In this document: piece by piece, positions 39,537 through 50,759 of the stretch
Layout of the letters: each line of letters begins with the position of its first letter
Numbering within the stretch: position 1 is the stretch's first letter
Origin: Nymphaea colorata
Taxonomy: Eukaryota; Streptophyta; Magnoliopsida; Nymphaeales; Nymphaeaceae
DNA length: 64,000 bases
Direction of reading: 5' to 3'
NCBI RefSeq assembly: GCF_008831285.2
Contig: NC_045138.2
Span: forward strand, 38,245,115 to 38,309,114
Position numbers and translations under genes: made by a program
The notes under the pieces: model-generated
Seen by the model: only the letters and a program-made list of their open reading frames with translations
What the model was told of the DNA's origin: nothing
Database searches by the model: none

Positions 39537-39757
39537 TAGCGGATCTACTGTGTGACCGGTGTGGGCGAGACTGCCTATGCCAGTCCCTGAAATCTTGCAT
39601 TTTAATTAAGTTAGACCTAGGTTCAGCTAGGTCCAATCGCATGTGGTGCCCACACCAGACTTAAGTCAGTGCCCTGCAATCACTCATTCTCTTAAGTGAG
39701 AGATCGATTAGTGCCCCTCAACCAAAATTTTTTAACTCTGCCCTTGGTGCGTGTCGG
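39537..39757. mobile_element. Possible nonautonomous TIR element (MITE-like)
   Basis: The left end AGTAGCGGATCT and the right end (reverse complement CAAGGGCAGAGTT) are weakly inverted, resembling AGTGGCGGAGC-type termini. The body holds GTGTGGGC and GTGCCCACACC. No clear target duplication; the call rests on partial termini only. Confidence 0.35.
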
Positions 39758-40965
39758 GTCTTTTTTGGGCAGTAGGTTGTTAACCTCTTGTCTTGCCCGA
39801 GTTTAGAAAGTTGGTCTTAACTCTTGCGATGTGATCACCCCCATGTTGCTGCCATTTAGAATCCTCATATTGTATTTAATGTATGAATGGCTGATTGGGA
39901 CTTATGCTTAATATATTGATCAAGTGTTGTAGGGATTAGGAATTCGTAGATATGGGGCCTTGGAAGTATGAGGCTCCATTCTTTAGAAATCAAGACTTTC
40001 TAGTGGGTCAGGATTGAGTACGGTCGACCTGTTGATTATGGATCCAACTAGACTGGTCTGGTAAACTAGAAAGGATACGGTGACTACTAATTTGGATCTG
40101 GATTTGGTACGTAATCTCATCCAAGTCCAAAATGGCAACCAACATTCGAACTCGTTGAACCCATGTTTGATGTACAGCCCTAGGTTCTTAGCTGACTCCG
40201 ACCTTAGTTTCCTTTCAGAAATCAGGATCCAAGTCCAAACCCGCTAGGAAAGACCTGATAGCCTTCAAGTGAACTCGGAGGACCACGGTCCGACCTTAAC
40301 CCGACCCGTCGATTTCACCATTTGCATTAAGACATGCAGTCCTACAATTTGGCAGTACTCGTTCATGCATTGGCTTTAGTTCTGGTACCGATCAACGGAT
40401 CTTTATGATCTTTTCCACCATGAAGATAAGAAAGTAAAACAAAAAGGGTTTTGTCCTTTGTTTTTTTTTTAAAGAGAAAATTGTACATTGTGGGGAGGGC
40501 TACTTTGACTCCACTTCGTGTTCTTACGTATGTGTGATATCTAAGTGTTGCTAATTGCTGCCCAAGAAGAAACGTACTACTTGAATTTTGGTTTCTCTTT
40601 TTATGGCCTGGTTGGTGGTGTATCAAAAAAGTGGACATTGGAAGGCCAACATCAATGTCGATATGGCCACGAACAAAAAGGATGAAAGAAGTAAAAGACA
40701 TGTCTCTAAGATGACACAGCGCATCGTCAGCAATGTTTGAACCGACAGACCAAATATGCATCTACGCACGCATGACTGTGTATGTGAACATTGAACCATA
40801 AATTTCATCATTCAAAAGGGCAGTTTAATTCATCATACACAAAGAGAAAGATGAAGATTTTCATTATTACTAGTACATACTTTTTTTCCTAGCTTTTTAT
40901 CTTAATCCATCCAACATCATGATGAATCAAACGACTCTTATGAATAAGCTAAGCGACTCTGAATA

Positions 40966-41036
40966 GGCGGAGTTACCATTCACTCACCATGTATATATAT
41001 ATATATATATATATAGGCGGAGTTACCATTCACTCA

Positions 41037-41083
<47 letters not shown>

Positions 41084-41102
41084 CGGAGTTACCATTCACT
41101 CA

Positions 41103-41156
<54 letters not shown>

Positions 41157-41190
41157 CTATGAATCGAGAGAGTTACCATTCACTCACTAT
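40966..41190. repeat. Compound minisatellite: 25-bp units separated by long (AT)n tracts
   Basis: GGCGGAGTTACCATTCACTC... (25 bp, ending ACCAT) occurs at 40966-40990, 41016-41040 and 41082-41106, with a decayed fourth copy ending 41190. The spacers are pure AT runs of increasing length (about 25, 41 and 50 bp). Confidence 0.93.
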
Positions 41191-42732
41191 ATATATATAT
41201 ATGTATATTATTGTTTATTTTATGTGTTCATGAGGTTATTGTAAACCTCTTGCAAGAACCGTCGAACGTTTCCTTTTTTTGGGTTACAATGGAAGTCTTT
41301 GAAACCTGCCCTTTAGAAAGATACAAGAAGGCGACAGGTTAGATTGCATAATAGTTAGTCGCAATTATTTCATTTCTCTAAAATTAGTTCACAAAATTAG
41401 GAGGCCTAGATGATCAAATTTGATGAACAATACCTTCTATTTCATCTTTTCAAGTGACTATATCACCCACCCCAAGGGGTTGTAGCGCACTGGTGCAGGG
41501 GAAGTGCTCCATCCACTATGAACTATTTGGGTTATCCCAAAAAATTATAATAACCAAGATTTTAGCATATTGAGAGGCGTCAAGGGACAGGAGGAGTTAG
41601 CCATACTGAGAAAAGAAGACTTTTCAAAATCAATGGAACGTTCTCTTCTGAAGCCATGAAAGAGCATCTCTACAAGGAAGCATTGCCTTTGCATTATAAA
41701 GCCAACGCACTAGGCTTTCTTAAGGTTTACCTGCAATGCCAAGATAACCAAGTTTCTGTTCAAAACTTGTGTATATCGATCTACCCCATGACGTTGAAAT
41801 CTGAAAGGGAATCCCTTTCTTAAGAGATTGGCCTCTTTCCCACGAACCAAAGGCGAGATTAACTTTTCCCAGCTGACGTGATGAAAGTGACCCTGCTGCT
41901 CCCTCTTTTTCCGCTTCCATAATTGACAATGTTATGACTCTTCGTTTCAAAACTTTTATACGTGGAATTGGAGTCATACTCGGAAAGTGGAACCATGACT
42001 GATGATTTCCCTCAGAAAAGAAGGAAAAAAAAAAGATGAGTCATGCTTATAAAAGCCAGTTTGTGAATCGAATTAGAGGAAGTGTCGATTCAGTGAATTG
42101 GCCGTTCCAGTTGAATCGTTTGTGAATCAGTTAAAAACATTCAAATATTAATAATTCTAAAAATATACAAATAAACGTAGAAAGAATAATTCAAAATTAC
42201 AATATTTTAAAAATAACTAAAAATTGACACGGGCAAGCCATGAAATCGAAACTGCTTGTCATCAGTTTTATTCAGACCGATTATGACAGAACTGATTCTT
42301 ATCATACGCAGGACAATCAAGCTTTTGGTGATCATGAAATCCAAGATTTTGTTTACTTTCTGACCTTGAAAATGAGAGAAGAAACCGATTGGAATATGTC
42401 TGACTATTTTCACCAGATTTTGAGGTGAAAGTAGCATAGCCCTAGTGTGAACAATTCTAATAATGTTAAAACATAGCAAATGGACACACCTTACCATCTG
42501 TCTCTATATTATTCTTATTATTATTATTATATTACTTTTCATCAAGGGGTGTTTAATGAGGCGGGGATTATGTTTCCTATTTTTCATAAAATGAGATCAA
42601 TTGCATTATCAAACAAAAATTTTTGGATTCCAAAATTATACTTTCATTCTCGAATAAAAAATCCGGAATTGTAATTCCAAAATTTTAGATTATACAGAAA
42701 GAATGATAACCAGTCGAAGGCCGCGCCGACGG

Positions 42733-43053
42733 TTAAGATCTCATCTGCGCCCACGACGCCTGCTCATCCAACGACGGCAGCTCCAGGAGCCACCTGAAGT
42801 CGTCCGCCGTCCAATTCTCCATCTTCACCGGACCAACACCATTGATGCAGTCTTCTTTTGCCCTCATCAATCCTTCCTCATGGAACTCCATTGCTGTCCC
42901 TCTGTTTGCCGCCGGTCTCTTCGTCGAGCTGCCGCTCACCGGCGCATCTTTTCCGGTCAGATTCTGAACGGTTGCCTTGAAATTCTGGGGATCTGTCTGC
43001 ACGAACTCGGTGAGGATGACTCTCACCAGAGGCTTCTTCCCTCTCTTAGCCAT
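42733..43053 (-). CDS. VQ: VQ-motif protein, single exon, complete
   Basis: 106 residues starting MAKRGKKPLVRVILTEFVQTD. The VQ motif FKATVQNLTG is at residues 25-34, matching the family consensus FxxxVQxxTG. The preceding in-frame GTG (43074) is not a start; the ATG at 43053 gives the N-terminus usual for short VQ1/VQ10-like members. No introns, no signal peptide and an acidic C-terminal half. Family role: nuclear or plastid cofactors that bind the C-terminal domain of WRKY factors and tune defence and stress transcription. The coding sequence is GC-rich against AT-rich surroundings. Upstream, the phrase AGGGTAGAGA..TTSATCTCTGA.CGCCGA is duplicated (about 43080 and 43180). Confidence 0.92.
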   Translation of the reverse strand: MAKRGKKPLVRVILTEFVQTDPQNFKATVQNLTGKDAPVSGSSTKRPAANRGTAMEFHEEGLMRAKEDCINGVGPVKMENWTADDFRWLLELPSLDEQASWAQMRS

Positions 43054-45812
43054 GACCGCCAACGCAGAGTGCACGAGCGTAGGGTAGAGACCTTGATCTC
43101 TGATCGCCGACGTCTGCCTGAAAGGAGGGAAGGGAAGAAGTTGATATGGTTCGAATCCGGTGGTAGTGAGTCTTGAAATAGGGTAGAGAGCTTCATCTCT
43201 GAACGCCGATGTTCTCTCTACCCCACTTCCTGAAGGATTGGTTGCTACGCAAAGGCCCTTCCAACTTCAGAATATTTCACTTATGCCATTTCTTTCCTTC
43301 CAGAAAGAACCTGCTCTATATAGAAGGAGCCACCAGATTTGAAGATATTACACGTTTGCCATTCCTGTCCAATACAAACAGGTGATGGCATTATGGCAAT
43401 CTCAACTTTTTTCCCAACAAAAAAAACTGCCTAATCTGTTTACATCAAATTAAACCGATTATTAGAAAAATAAAAGAGAATAATAAATCTAACTTTGAGA
43501 ATTTGGTAATACGTTATTCGGTCTTGAGAAAGGGAGTGGCATCTCAGCAGTTTATTTAGGAGATATTGGGCATAAAAGAAATTTTACGCAGCGAGTTATT
43601 GACTGCTGACCATCGTTTTGGTCAAACTTTTAGGGTCTTCTGTTGAGCAGCAAGTTTGACCGAAGGGGGACAAAGAAGTGCTGCCCGAGCCTGACCTGGC
43701 CAGCCGGGCCCATATTCGATCCGGTCAAACAAACAATTCTCAAGTCTCCAAGCGCTTCAACGGAGTTTGCATCTCAGACCCAGCGCTCAACATCGTCAAT
43801 TTCTCTTTCTCCTTCATTAAAAGTCCTGTAGCAGCAAAAAAAAATTCGAAATTTTAAAAAATTTCCGGTTCGATCAAACACGGATTTTTTTTCGGAGCCG
43901 TTAAAACATGTTTCCACCGCGAGGGGTGGAAACATATTTCCGTTTTTTTTTTTTCACGGGCTCGCGTCTTCCTCCTGCAGCTGCTTCATCGTGCGGCTGC
44001 TTCATCGTTACCTGCTGTTGCTTCATCGTGCGTGGTCTCTTCTGGAAACATTTATCCTCGGCGTTGTGGAACTGCCAGAGCGGGACGGAGCTTGATGACC
44101 CCCTTCGGTTTAAAACTCGGCGTTGTGGCACTGTGCATCCTGTTTCTGTATCTGCAACTCTTCTTAGGAAAACGACCGAGTGAGTGAGACCCGTCATCAT
44201 CTTTCTCCGTCCCTCTGTTATTTTCTGTATTCCGCTTCTTTTTGTTGGCAGAAAAAAGCGTGTCCTGTTTTTCTTTCCATATCTGCATTGTTTTTAGCTC
44301 TGGTTTGATCAATAATTTATAAGAAAAGGAAAAAATTATTCCTTTTTTCTTTCGCTCTTTTCTTTTTGGTTTCCTATTTGTGGCTTAGTGTCATCTTGCA
44401 TTATTGAGGTCATATCCCATCTCTGTTTCTGGCATTCCTGTTCCCGTCTCGATTGATTAACGAGTGCCCAGCTCAGTATTTTTCTTTTGTGGTTGATGTT
44501 GTTGTTTTTGTTGTTGTAGTGTTGATTATTCTAGGAACTGGAGTTTCCTAATTTATAAAAGTATATTGGGCAAAAAGTGTCGCCTGCCTTGCGTTTTCGC
44601 CTGCATCTCAGTCGATTTAAGGAGCACCCGCTTTGGGTTTTTTGCATTTTCTGCCTTATACCATCATTTTAGGAGTTGGGTTTGCGGAACCCATCATGAA
44701 TAGGTTTCGTTGAAGGGATGCTTGTTGAGGTACAGGTGGGGAGAGAGAGTTCACAGTTATGATCAAAGAGATATTGTTTATGGGTTTGTTATTGTTTAGT
44801 CTTCTCTTTTTGGTTTTTTGGCAATACAGAGAAATCAGTTTCTGGAATTCTGGGGCTAGGGCGTACATGTTTAGAAGGAAACACTACTTAAGGACATTGG
44901 TTGACAACTGCTTCTGTTTACGGCTATCTGCGTTTAGTTGCCTTCATTCTTCTTCCCCTGTAAGGAAACCAGAAACCCTCTTCGTTGGTCTCCCTTGTAT
45001 AACTTGAAGAATATGATATGTGATATGCAGTTGTGGCTGTCTACCTTCAGAATTGGTAAGTTAAATGCTTGATGTCATATGGACCCTTTCTTTCTTCTTG
45101 CATGTTTTCTGTTTTCATTTCCAATGAAGGTTGCTGGGAGATAGCTCCCACCTTTTCATTCCATATGAATTTATTTGCATCATAAAATGGGGATGCTGCT
45201 GAGCATCAGAAACCAGGAACAGAATTCCCCAAAACAACTATATGGATGAACAGCATCACCAACATGACATGCGACACAACACAATATATCCTAATCAACC
45301 CAAGCAATCTGTTAAGAAGCGTCATGTCGGCTAAGTCTCTTCTATCCCCAACTTCAGCTCTCTCCAACAGTGGCACTACTGTCTTCATAGTCCATTGACC
45401 CATAAAGTCATGGAAAAATCGTTATAGTAATTGTGACCTTTTGCAGGAAAGTTTTTCAAACTGTTTAATCCATGCAAGCTGAACATTAACACGATTAAGC
45501 ATGACCTAAATCTATTAGGTTTCATATGGACGTGTTGTGCATTTTCTGTTTTTGTTTTTTATTATACTTTAACAGAATGCAATTTTTTTTATTTGTGGTG
45601 TCTGTGCTCTTACTGAGTGTGTATAACAGTGTCTCTGGGATTTTTTTGAAGATATACATGTACCAAATGATGCTCTTCCACAGCCATCTAAATTGTACGG
45701 ACCAATTGCTCTTATGATCTCCTTTATCTACTGAAAGAATCAATGTAGTCCTTGTAATACTCTTAATCTGCTTTTCATCTGTGATGCACTTTTCTGCATT
45801 TTTATGTTGCAG
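43054..45812. other. Region between VQ gene and RPC8 fragment
   Basis: 43054-43300 is the VQ promoter and leader. A repeat block at about 43850-44000 (TTTCCGG, ATCAAACA, a T-run, then CGCGTCTTCCTCCTGCAGCT) resembles 47130-47350. An exon-like + frame at 45190-45399 ends in a stop but has no known domain. Otherwise nothing is seen. Confidence 0.4.
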
Positions 45813-46063
45813 GAATGATGATGGCTTGTGGGTTTGGGCTTTGGAAGTTGATGGTGAGACAGTAGATCTGGTACTGCAACCAGGTGAAGAGGTCAGGTTG
45901 TCAGTGCTATCATTAAAATTCAGCCACATTCATCTAGGTGTATGACTCATTACTTTGCTTCATATTTTCAGGTACGTTTTCGTGTTACTGGTGTGAAATA
46001 TATCCTCCCATCCCAATTGAGCAGGAAACAGCCACAAAACCATTTTCTCCTATGCTGATCACT
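45813..46063 (+). pseudogene. Fragment of RNA polymerase III subunit RPC8 (Rpb7/RPC25-like), two exons, frameshifted
   Basis: Exon a, 45813-45891, follows a TTGCAG acceptor and precedes GTCAGG; it reads NDDGLWVWALEVDGETVDL and ends GEE. Exon b, 45972-46063, follows TTTTCAG and ends before GTAAGT; it reads VRFRVTGVKY and then, after two extra bases, PPIPIEQETATKPFSPM. The in-frame reading after those two bases reaches a stop within about 20 codons. The YPPIP-EQ...PF-PM signature is that of the C-terminal OB part of RPC8. The upstream SHS2 exons and the downstream exon are absent. Splice sites and an intron are kept, so it came from genomic DNA, not a reverse transcript. Confidence 0.65.
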
Positions 46064-48099
46064 GTAAGTTTATATTTACTCTTATGAGCAGTATATTAGA
46101 GGATTTATCTGTGATCAATGCTTGAATTTCTTGTGGTATATCAAGCATTGCAAGCTTTTGTCTACAGATATCAATGGTTCATATGTAATCTAGATTGAGC
46201 ATGAACCCACATTCAAGTAGTCGGAGCCGTAATTGGATTTGGTTTGTGCTGATTGTAATTGGATTAACGCTGGAGCACCAGACACTAAGAGTGGTTGAGG
46301 TGCGGACCAGCTAAGTAGACTTGGATTCAGATTTACTCCAATAACACTTGAAATAATAAAATAAAAAATTTATAATGTCTCCATTGATATCTTAAGGACT
46401 GAAATTTTAGCTCTTCAAGAGTGTATGCATCTTTTTCATAAATGACATACATTCATCTCTAGAGTTGAATGTTGAGATTAGATGAAATAATTTCATAGGA
46501 TTTTCATTACTATTTAATTATATTATTGAGAATTAATAGTTGTAATAAAAATATTTATATGATAATGATGTATGAAATCACGACTAGAATGTGATCTTTT
46601 CACAAAATAACATTCACCTAAAGTTGCTATGCAAACAGTGGTCATATCGAATCCCATGCTTCGAAGTTTGTCATTCAACATAATTCATTTACTATTGTAA
46701 TTTATATTCATTAATTTGTTTCATGAATGATGAGTCACACAGCTCTTATTATTCCTTCCTTCCTGCCACCTTGTACACCAAATTGACCCGCCAGGCCGTC
46801 GGTCCATTGATTAAAAATTTAAAAAATAAAAATAGTTAAATAAAACTTCAAAATATATTTAAAAGTCATTAAAAGTCTCACCAATATACAAGATGGGCAG
46901 TTGGGTTCGCACTTCTGACTCTAATCACCAAATATTTTAAAATATATTTTTTAAAAATTTAAATGGATATAATAATTCATTTAAATAAACAAAGTTTATA
47001 AATCATACACAAAATCAAATATAAGAAAACACTTCTCAACCGTTATTTATTATGTTAGGAGGGCTTTCCTTTTTTCCCGCCGAATTCCCTTTAGGTAGCG
47101 TTTGATGCATTGGAAATGTACTATTCAACCGGAAAATTAATTCAAATTTTTTAAAAAAATTCCTTCCCATCAAACAAGGGAAGGAAAAAATAGCCGTTGA
47201 ACCCATTTCCGGCTATTTTTTTTCAGAAACTTTTTTCCGCCTGAGAGACGGAAAAAAATTTCTTCAAATATTTTTCAGCCCGTTGGGCTTCTCGGCGCGT
47301 CTCTCTCCTCGTCTTCCTCTTCTCATCCTTCGCAGCTGCCTCACCCTGCTCATCCTCTGCACCCTCACCCTCACCCTCACCCTCTCACTCTCTCACTGGA
47401 AACCCTCGCTCGAAACCCTTGCGTCTTTTTTTCACCCAACCTGCCTTCATGAAGCCTTTCCCCTTCTCTCCCTGCTGCTACCTCAGACGCATCTGTCCCC
47501 TTCTCTCCCTACTGCTACCTCAGATGCATCCGTCCCCAACACAGCCTTCAGACCAGGGGCTTGATTTGGGCATCTCCTCAGCAGCGCAGTGTATAACAGG
47601 GGTGAAAGGTATGTCTCTCTCTCAATCTCTTCCTCTGCCGTTTTCTCACCGTCCATTGCAGCCTATGTTTATGCATTCCTTTGTAGGTTTTGAAGTGTGA
47701 ATCTCCTGATCACTTGTTGATGCATCCTGATCAATTGTTGATGCATCCTGGAATCCTGTTACAATTGATTGGAGAACGATATTTTGGTTCTAATTTTGAA
47801 AAACCCTTTCATGACAGTTCATGATATTTGTGTTCCTCGTTCCCCTATTTACTGTTAGTTGCTTCCCTTTTTACTGTTAGTCGTTTCCCTTTTATGCTTG
47901 CTTGTAGTCATTCCTTGTTGGAGCAGACACCAAGTATGATATATCTTAACCCATCACATAGCTAGGTTCCACTCAGGCCTTAGAGAAAAGTTACAGAGTG
48001 GCATTTGGTTGTTTTAGATCAATTCTCTCACACACACTCTCTATCTCCCCTTGTTCCTGTCATCCTATTTTGGGTTTTTCGGTCCAAACGTGAGCTTCT
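46064..48099. other. AT-rich intergenic with repeat block
   Basis: 46300-47100 is very AT-rich. GTAGCGTTTGATG at about 47095 and CCATCAAACAAGG near 47165 form an imperfect inverted pair like MULE or MITE ends. 47283-47640 is CT-rich and gives open frames of low-complexity Leu/Ser/Pro that I do not treat as genes. Confidence 0.4.
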
Positions 48100-48540
48100 A
48101 TGAACTTTCATTTTTCAAATGGGGAGTTTTTAAGGGGAAATGGTATTCCTAAGGAAACCTTTCAGGAGCCCTCTCTGTGTCCCTCTGACCACCATTATGG
48201 TGGAGTCTCCAGCGAAACTGACGATAAGCTCCCCTATTTTGAGGCAGTAACCGGCAACCAAAGATGCAAGATTCTGTGGAGTATATAAGTTTTTCAAGGC
48301 TGATTAAAATCTTTACTGTAGATTGTTCTTAAATCCTCTGACATTTATAGGGTGTTAGAGTCCATCCTACTTGAAGAGCAGACATCCGGAGATGTGGAAT
48401 TGTAGGCCCAAATTGTTGAGCTCGTCTGTGATGCCAAGTTAACATTTTCACCCAAAACTGACCCCAACTCTCTGTTTGACAGGTCTCAACGCACCCGATA
48501 CCTTTCATGGTTCACCTCTTAAGAAAGCTATTAACCTGGA
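48100..48540 (+). pseudogene. Unidentified coding remnant (two exon-like blocks)
   Basis: 48100-48285 is open (NFHFSNGEFLRGNGIPKE... to CKILW). After a short AT-rich gap with an ATAG acceptor, 48352-48480 reads RVLESILLEEQTSGDVEL, a TAG, then AQIVELVCDAKLTFSP. The composition is protein-like, but a stop and a non-matching donor break it. I do not recognise the family. It may be another captured fragment. Confidence 0.35.
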
Positions 48541-49733
48541 AATTTGTAGTGTGAGATATATATATATATATATGAGCTTCTCTGAAAATTTTTAATTTGG
48601 GTCTATTTTCAGGTTCTTTCTCATATATGTGTGTGTATGTTTGTGTGAGTGAGAGAAGGAGAGAGTTAACGTAAGCAGCTAAGTCTGCTGCATGGTGATA
48701 AGCATGAGGCATGTTTGGACCTTACCTGCTATACTCCCCAAATAGGTGAATGTTTGTTCCAGTGACATACTGAAATATGAAAAAGGAACAAGTTGTTGGC
48801 TCACCTCTTGCAGACAATTATTCCGGTTATTGCAGTAACTTATTACGGTGCAGCAGACTTAGCTGAAAATAGACCCAAATGGAACAAACATTGAAAACAG
48901 CTTATTCTAAATTTTCTAGTATATAAATTCTTGCTGCTGTCTGTAATCTGTATGTGAAAATGTCTCTGATTTTTCTCTTAACGGTGTGCAAGTGTTTAGC
49001 GGCCCTACACTGTTTTGTGTGCGGCCATTGAGTTATTAAGCTTTCAAAAGAGAGCTGCTCATACTGTATGTCTTGAATTGCTTTGATAGCCAAGTGCTCG
49101 AAGGTTATGTTGCACTCAAAAGAACTGTGTGGTTCTTAATTCTCTAATTTTAGAGTTTTTAGGTTGTTCAATGCTGACAAGTTATTTGTCGTTCATTATC
49201 TCTTTTGTCTTATTAATGTTACTCACTAATTGAAGAACATAATGGAAGGAAACTCGTTTTGTCCTCCTTCCTTTGTGAATTTTTTTCTCATTAAAAATGA
49301 ATTGTCCATGATGCTTTACACTAACATTTTAGAGACTTTACAGTTTACAGGCCTTTAGTTTTTCAACTACATATTTTATTAAGTAAATTGTGACCAAATC
49401 TAAGATGTGATTGACAAAATAATTGATGAATGTGAAATAAGAGGCATTGGGTCATTGTTCTTTGTCGATGTGCACGTTCTTTTGGTTCCTACTTTATCTG
49501 GAAATATGTTTCTTATATCAAACTCAGAAATATATTTTTGGAAATCTGGAAATGTCTTTCTTTTTCATCAAACACAGAAATATATTTCTGGAAATATATT
49601 TCTGAGTCATCACACACACACCAAAATTGGAATTGGAAAGATTTTTCTCATTCCATTTTTCTATTTCCTATATTTCCAGAAATATATTTCCAGACCATCA
49701 AACAGAGGAGGCTGGATCCTCGACGGTGCGACG

Positions 49734-49823
49734 ATGGAGGAGGATGCAGATTGCGTAGGTGGGTTGCTGCAATTCATCCTTCCAAATTACGAGCAGCAGC
49801 TCCTATCCATCATCCTTCCGCTG
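49734..49823 (+). other. Possible first exon of a captured or chimeric transcript
   Basis: ATG in a good context, 30 codons (MEEDADCVGGLLQFILPNY...), then CTG|GTAAGT. It lies 320 bp before a kinesin exon. There is no family match that I can name. Upstream, 49500-49700 is a field of ATATTTCTGGAAAT inverted and direct repeats. Confidence 0.3.
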
Positions 49824-50145
49824 GTAAGTTTCCTTCCTCCTCCCTCTCTCTTTCAGCTTTTCTGCGCTCTCATTAGGGCTTGAGAAAAATTTTGACCCAC
49901 AAGACCAATGCAGGTCGATCGCTATGATCATTGCTTGGAAGGGAAGTGGGCATCTAAAAGGTCGAGAGACAGAGTAGCGAAGTGGAGAATAGTTCGATCT
50001 GCCTCGTCCCTCGCTCGTGGATCCATCGATTCGGATTTCACTATTTAGTGATCAATCGATCGGTCCGTCTCCTTCGCTTTCGGTAAACTCCTTTTGCGCT
50101 CCCGTACTGCAGTGTTCTTCTCTTCTCTGCGGTTCCCTCTTACAG

Positions 50146-50275
50146 TGCAAAAACGCTGAACTGGGCTCTTGGTCTGACTGTGCAGATCACGTATTCGACG
50201 AGACTTGCACGAACTTGCGCGTTTATGAGCGTCACACGAAGGATGTCATCCAAGCGGCAGTCAAGGGATTCAATG
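50146..50275 (+). pseudogene. Kinesin-7 motor-domain exon fragment
   Basis: After a CTCTTACAG acceptor the frame reads SWSDCADHVFDETCTNLRVY, then ERHTKDVIQAAVKGFNG. This matches the part of the KIN-7/CENP-E-like motor just before the P-loop (FAYGQTSSGKT). The block stops at AATG|GTACC, where the P-loop exon should join, and the next bases do not continue the motor. No P-loop or switch exons are nearby. It is therefore one isolated exon with its splice sites. Confidence 0.65.
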
Positions 50276-50493
50276 GTACCCCTTCAGATTAGTTTTTGTT
50301 CTTTTAGTATTTTGAAGGATTGGACGATTCTTAAGTAAATAGATGCCTTCATTGCTCTTATTCCATATCATATAGTTGTTTGTTACCTGTACATCTACAT
50401 CCTACTTTTGTAGGATAGTTTGCCTTTAAATTGTTTAATATACATGAAAAATTAATTTGCTGACATCCTCTGAGCCAGTATGTTGACAAATAA

Positions 50494-50759
50494 TTTGGAA
50501 CTGGACTGCTAACGATAAGCCCTGTACATGATCATATTGATTATGTTCTTGCAAGAAAACTGGGCATCCCAATACTTAATGTCATTAACAAGGATGGAAT
50601 TGAACTTACGGATGCCTGAGTCTCCTACTTTGTGATTTCAGTGGACTTGATCTGTTTAAAGCTTTCAACAAATTGTGGGCAGATTTCGAAGTGGCTGGTC
50701 TTGATGTGAAGAAGGAATCATCTACATCAAGAGTACCAAGATCACAGTGTGGTGGGGAG
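50494..50759 (+). pseudogene. Valyl-tRNA synthetase fragment, two exons
   Basis: Block 1, 50494-50616, reads FGTGLLTISPVHDHIDYVLA, then RKLGIPILNVINKDG, and meets a TGA. Block 2, 50642-50759, follows a GATTTCAG acceptor and reads GLDLFKAFNKLWADF, then VKKESSTSRVPRSQCGGE before GTCAGG. Both match consecutive parts of the editing-domain region of plant organellar-type ValRS (family: FGTG..KISPxHDxxDY, ...RVPRSQRGGE). The spacer is a 25-bp remnant of an intron. No other ValRS exons are present. The Arg to Cys change in RSQCGGE also argues against function. Confidence 0.7.

Larger units (their letters stand above)
35446..42732. other. Intergenic, repeat-rich, no intact gene
   Basis: 35446-35550 is the near promoter of the glucanase. 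Frames of 60-130 codons occur (for example at 38.4 and 40.4-40.8 kb) but none shows a known domain. Recognisable items are a palindrome at 37925-37946, a possible TIR element at 39537-39757, the compound minisatellite at 40966-41190, and AT-rich sequence with an (ATT)n tract near 42512-42531. Confidence 0.5.

Noticed and set aside
40363-40811. 132-codon minus frame
   Set aside because: No domain, runs through A/T homopolymers, no splice context.
47283-47700. Two 93-codon plus frames
   Set aside because: CT-rich low-complexity Leu/Ser/Pro sequence; no family match.
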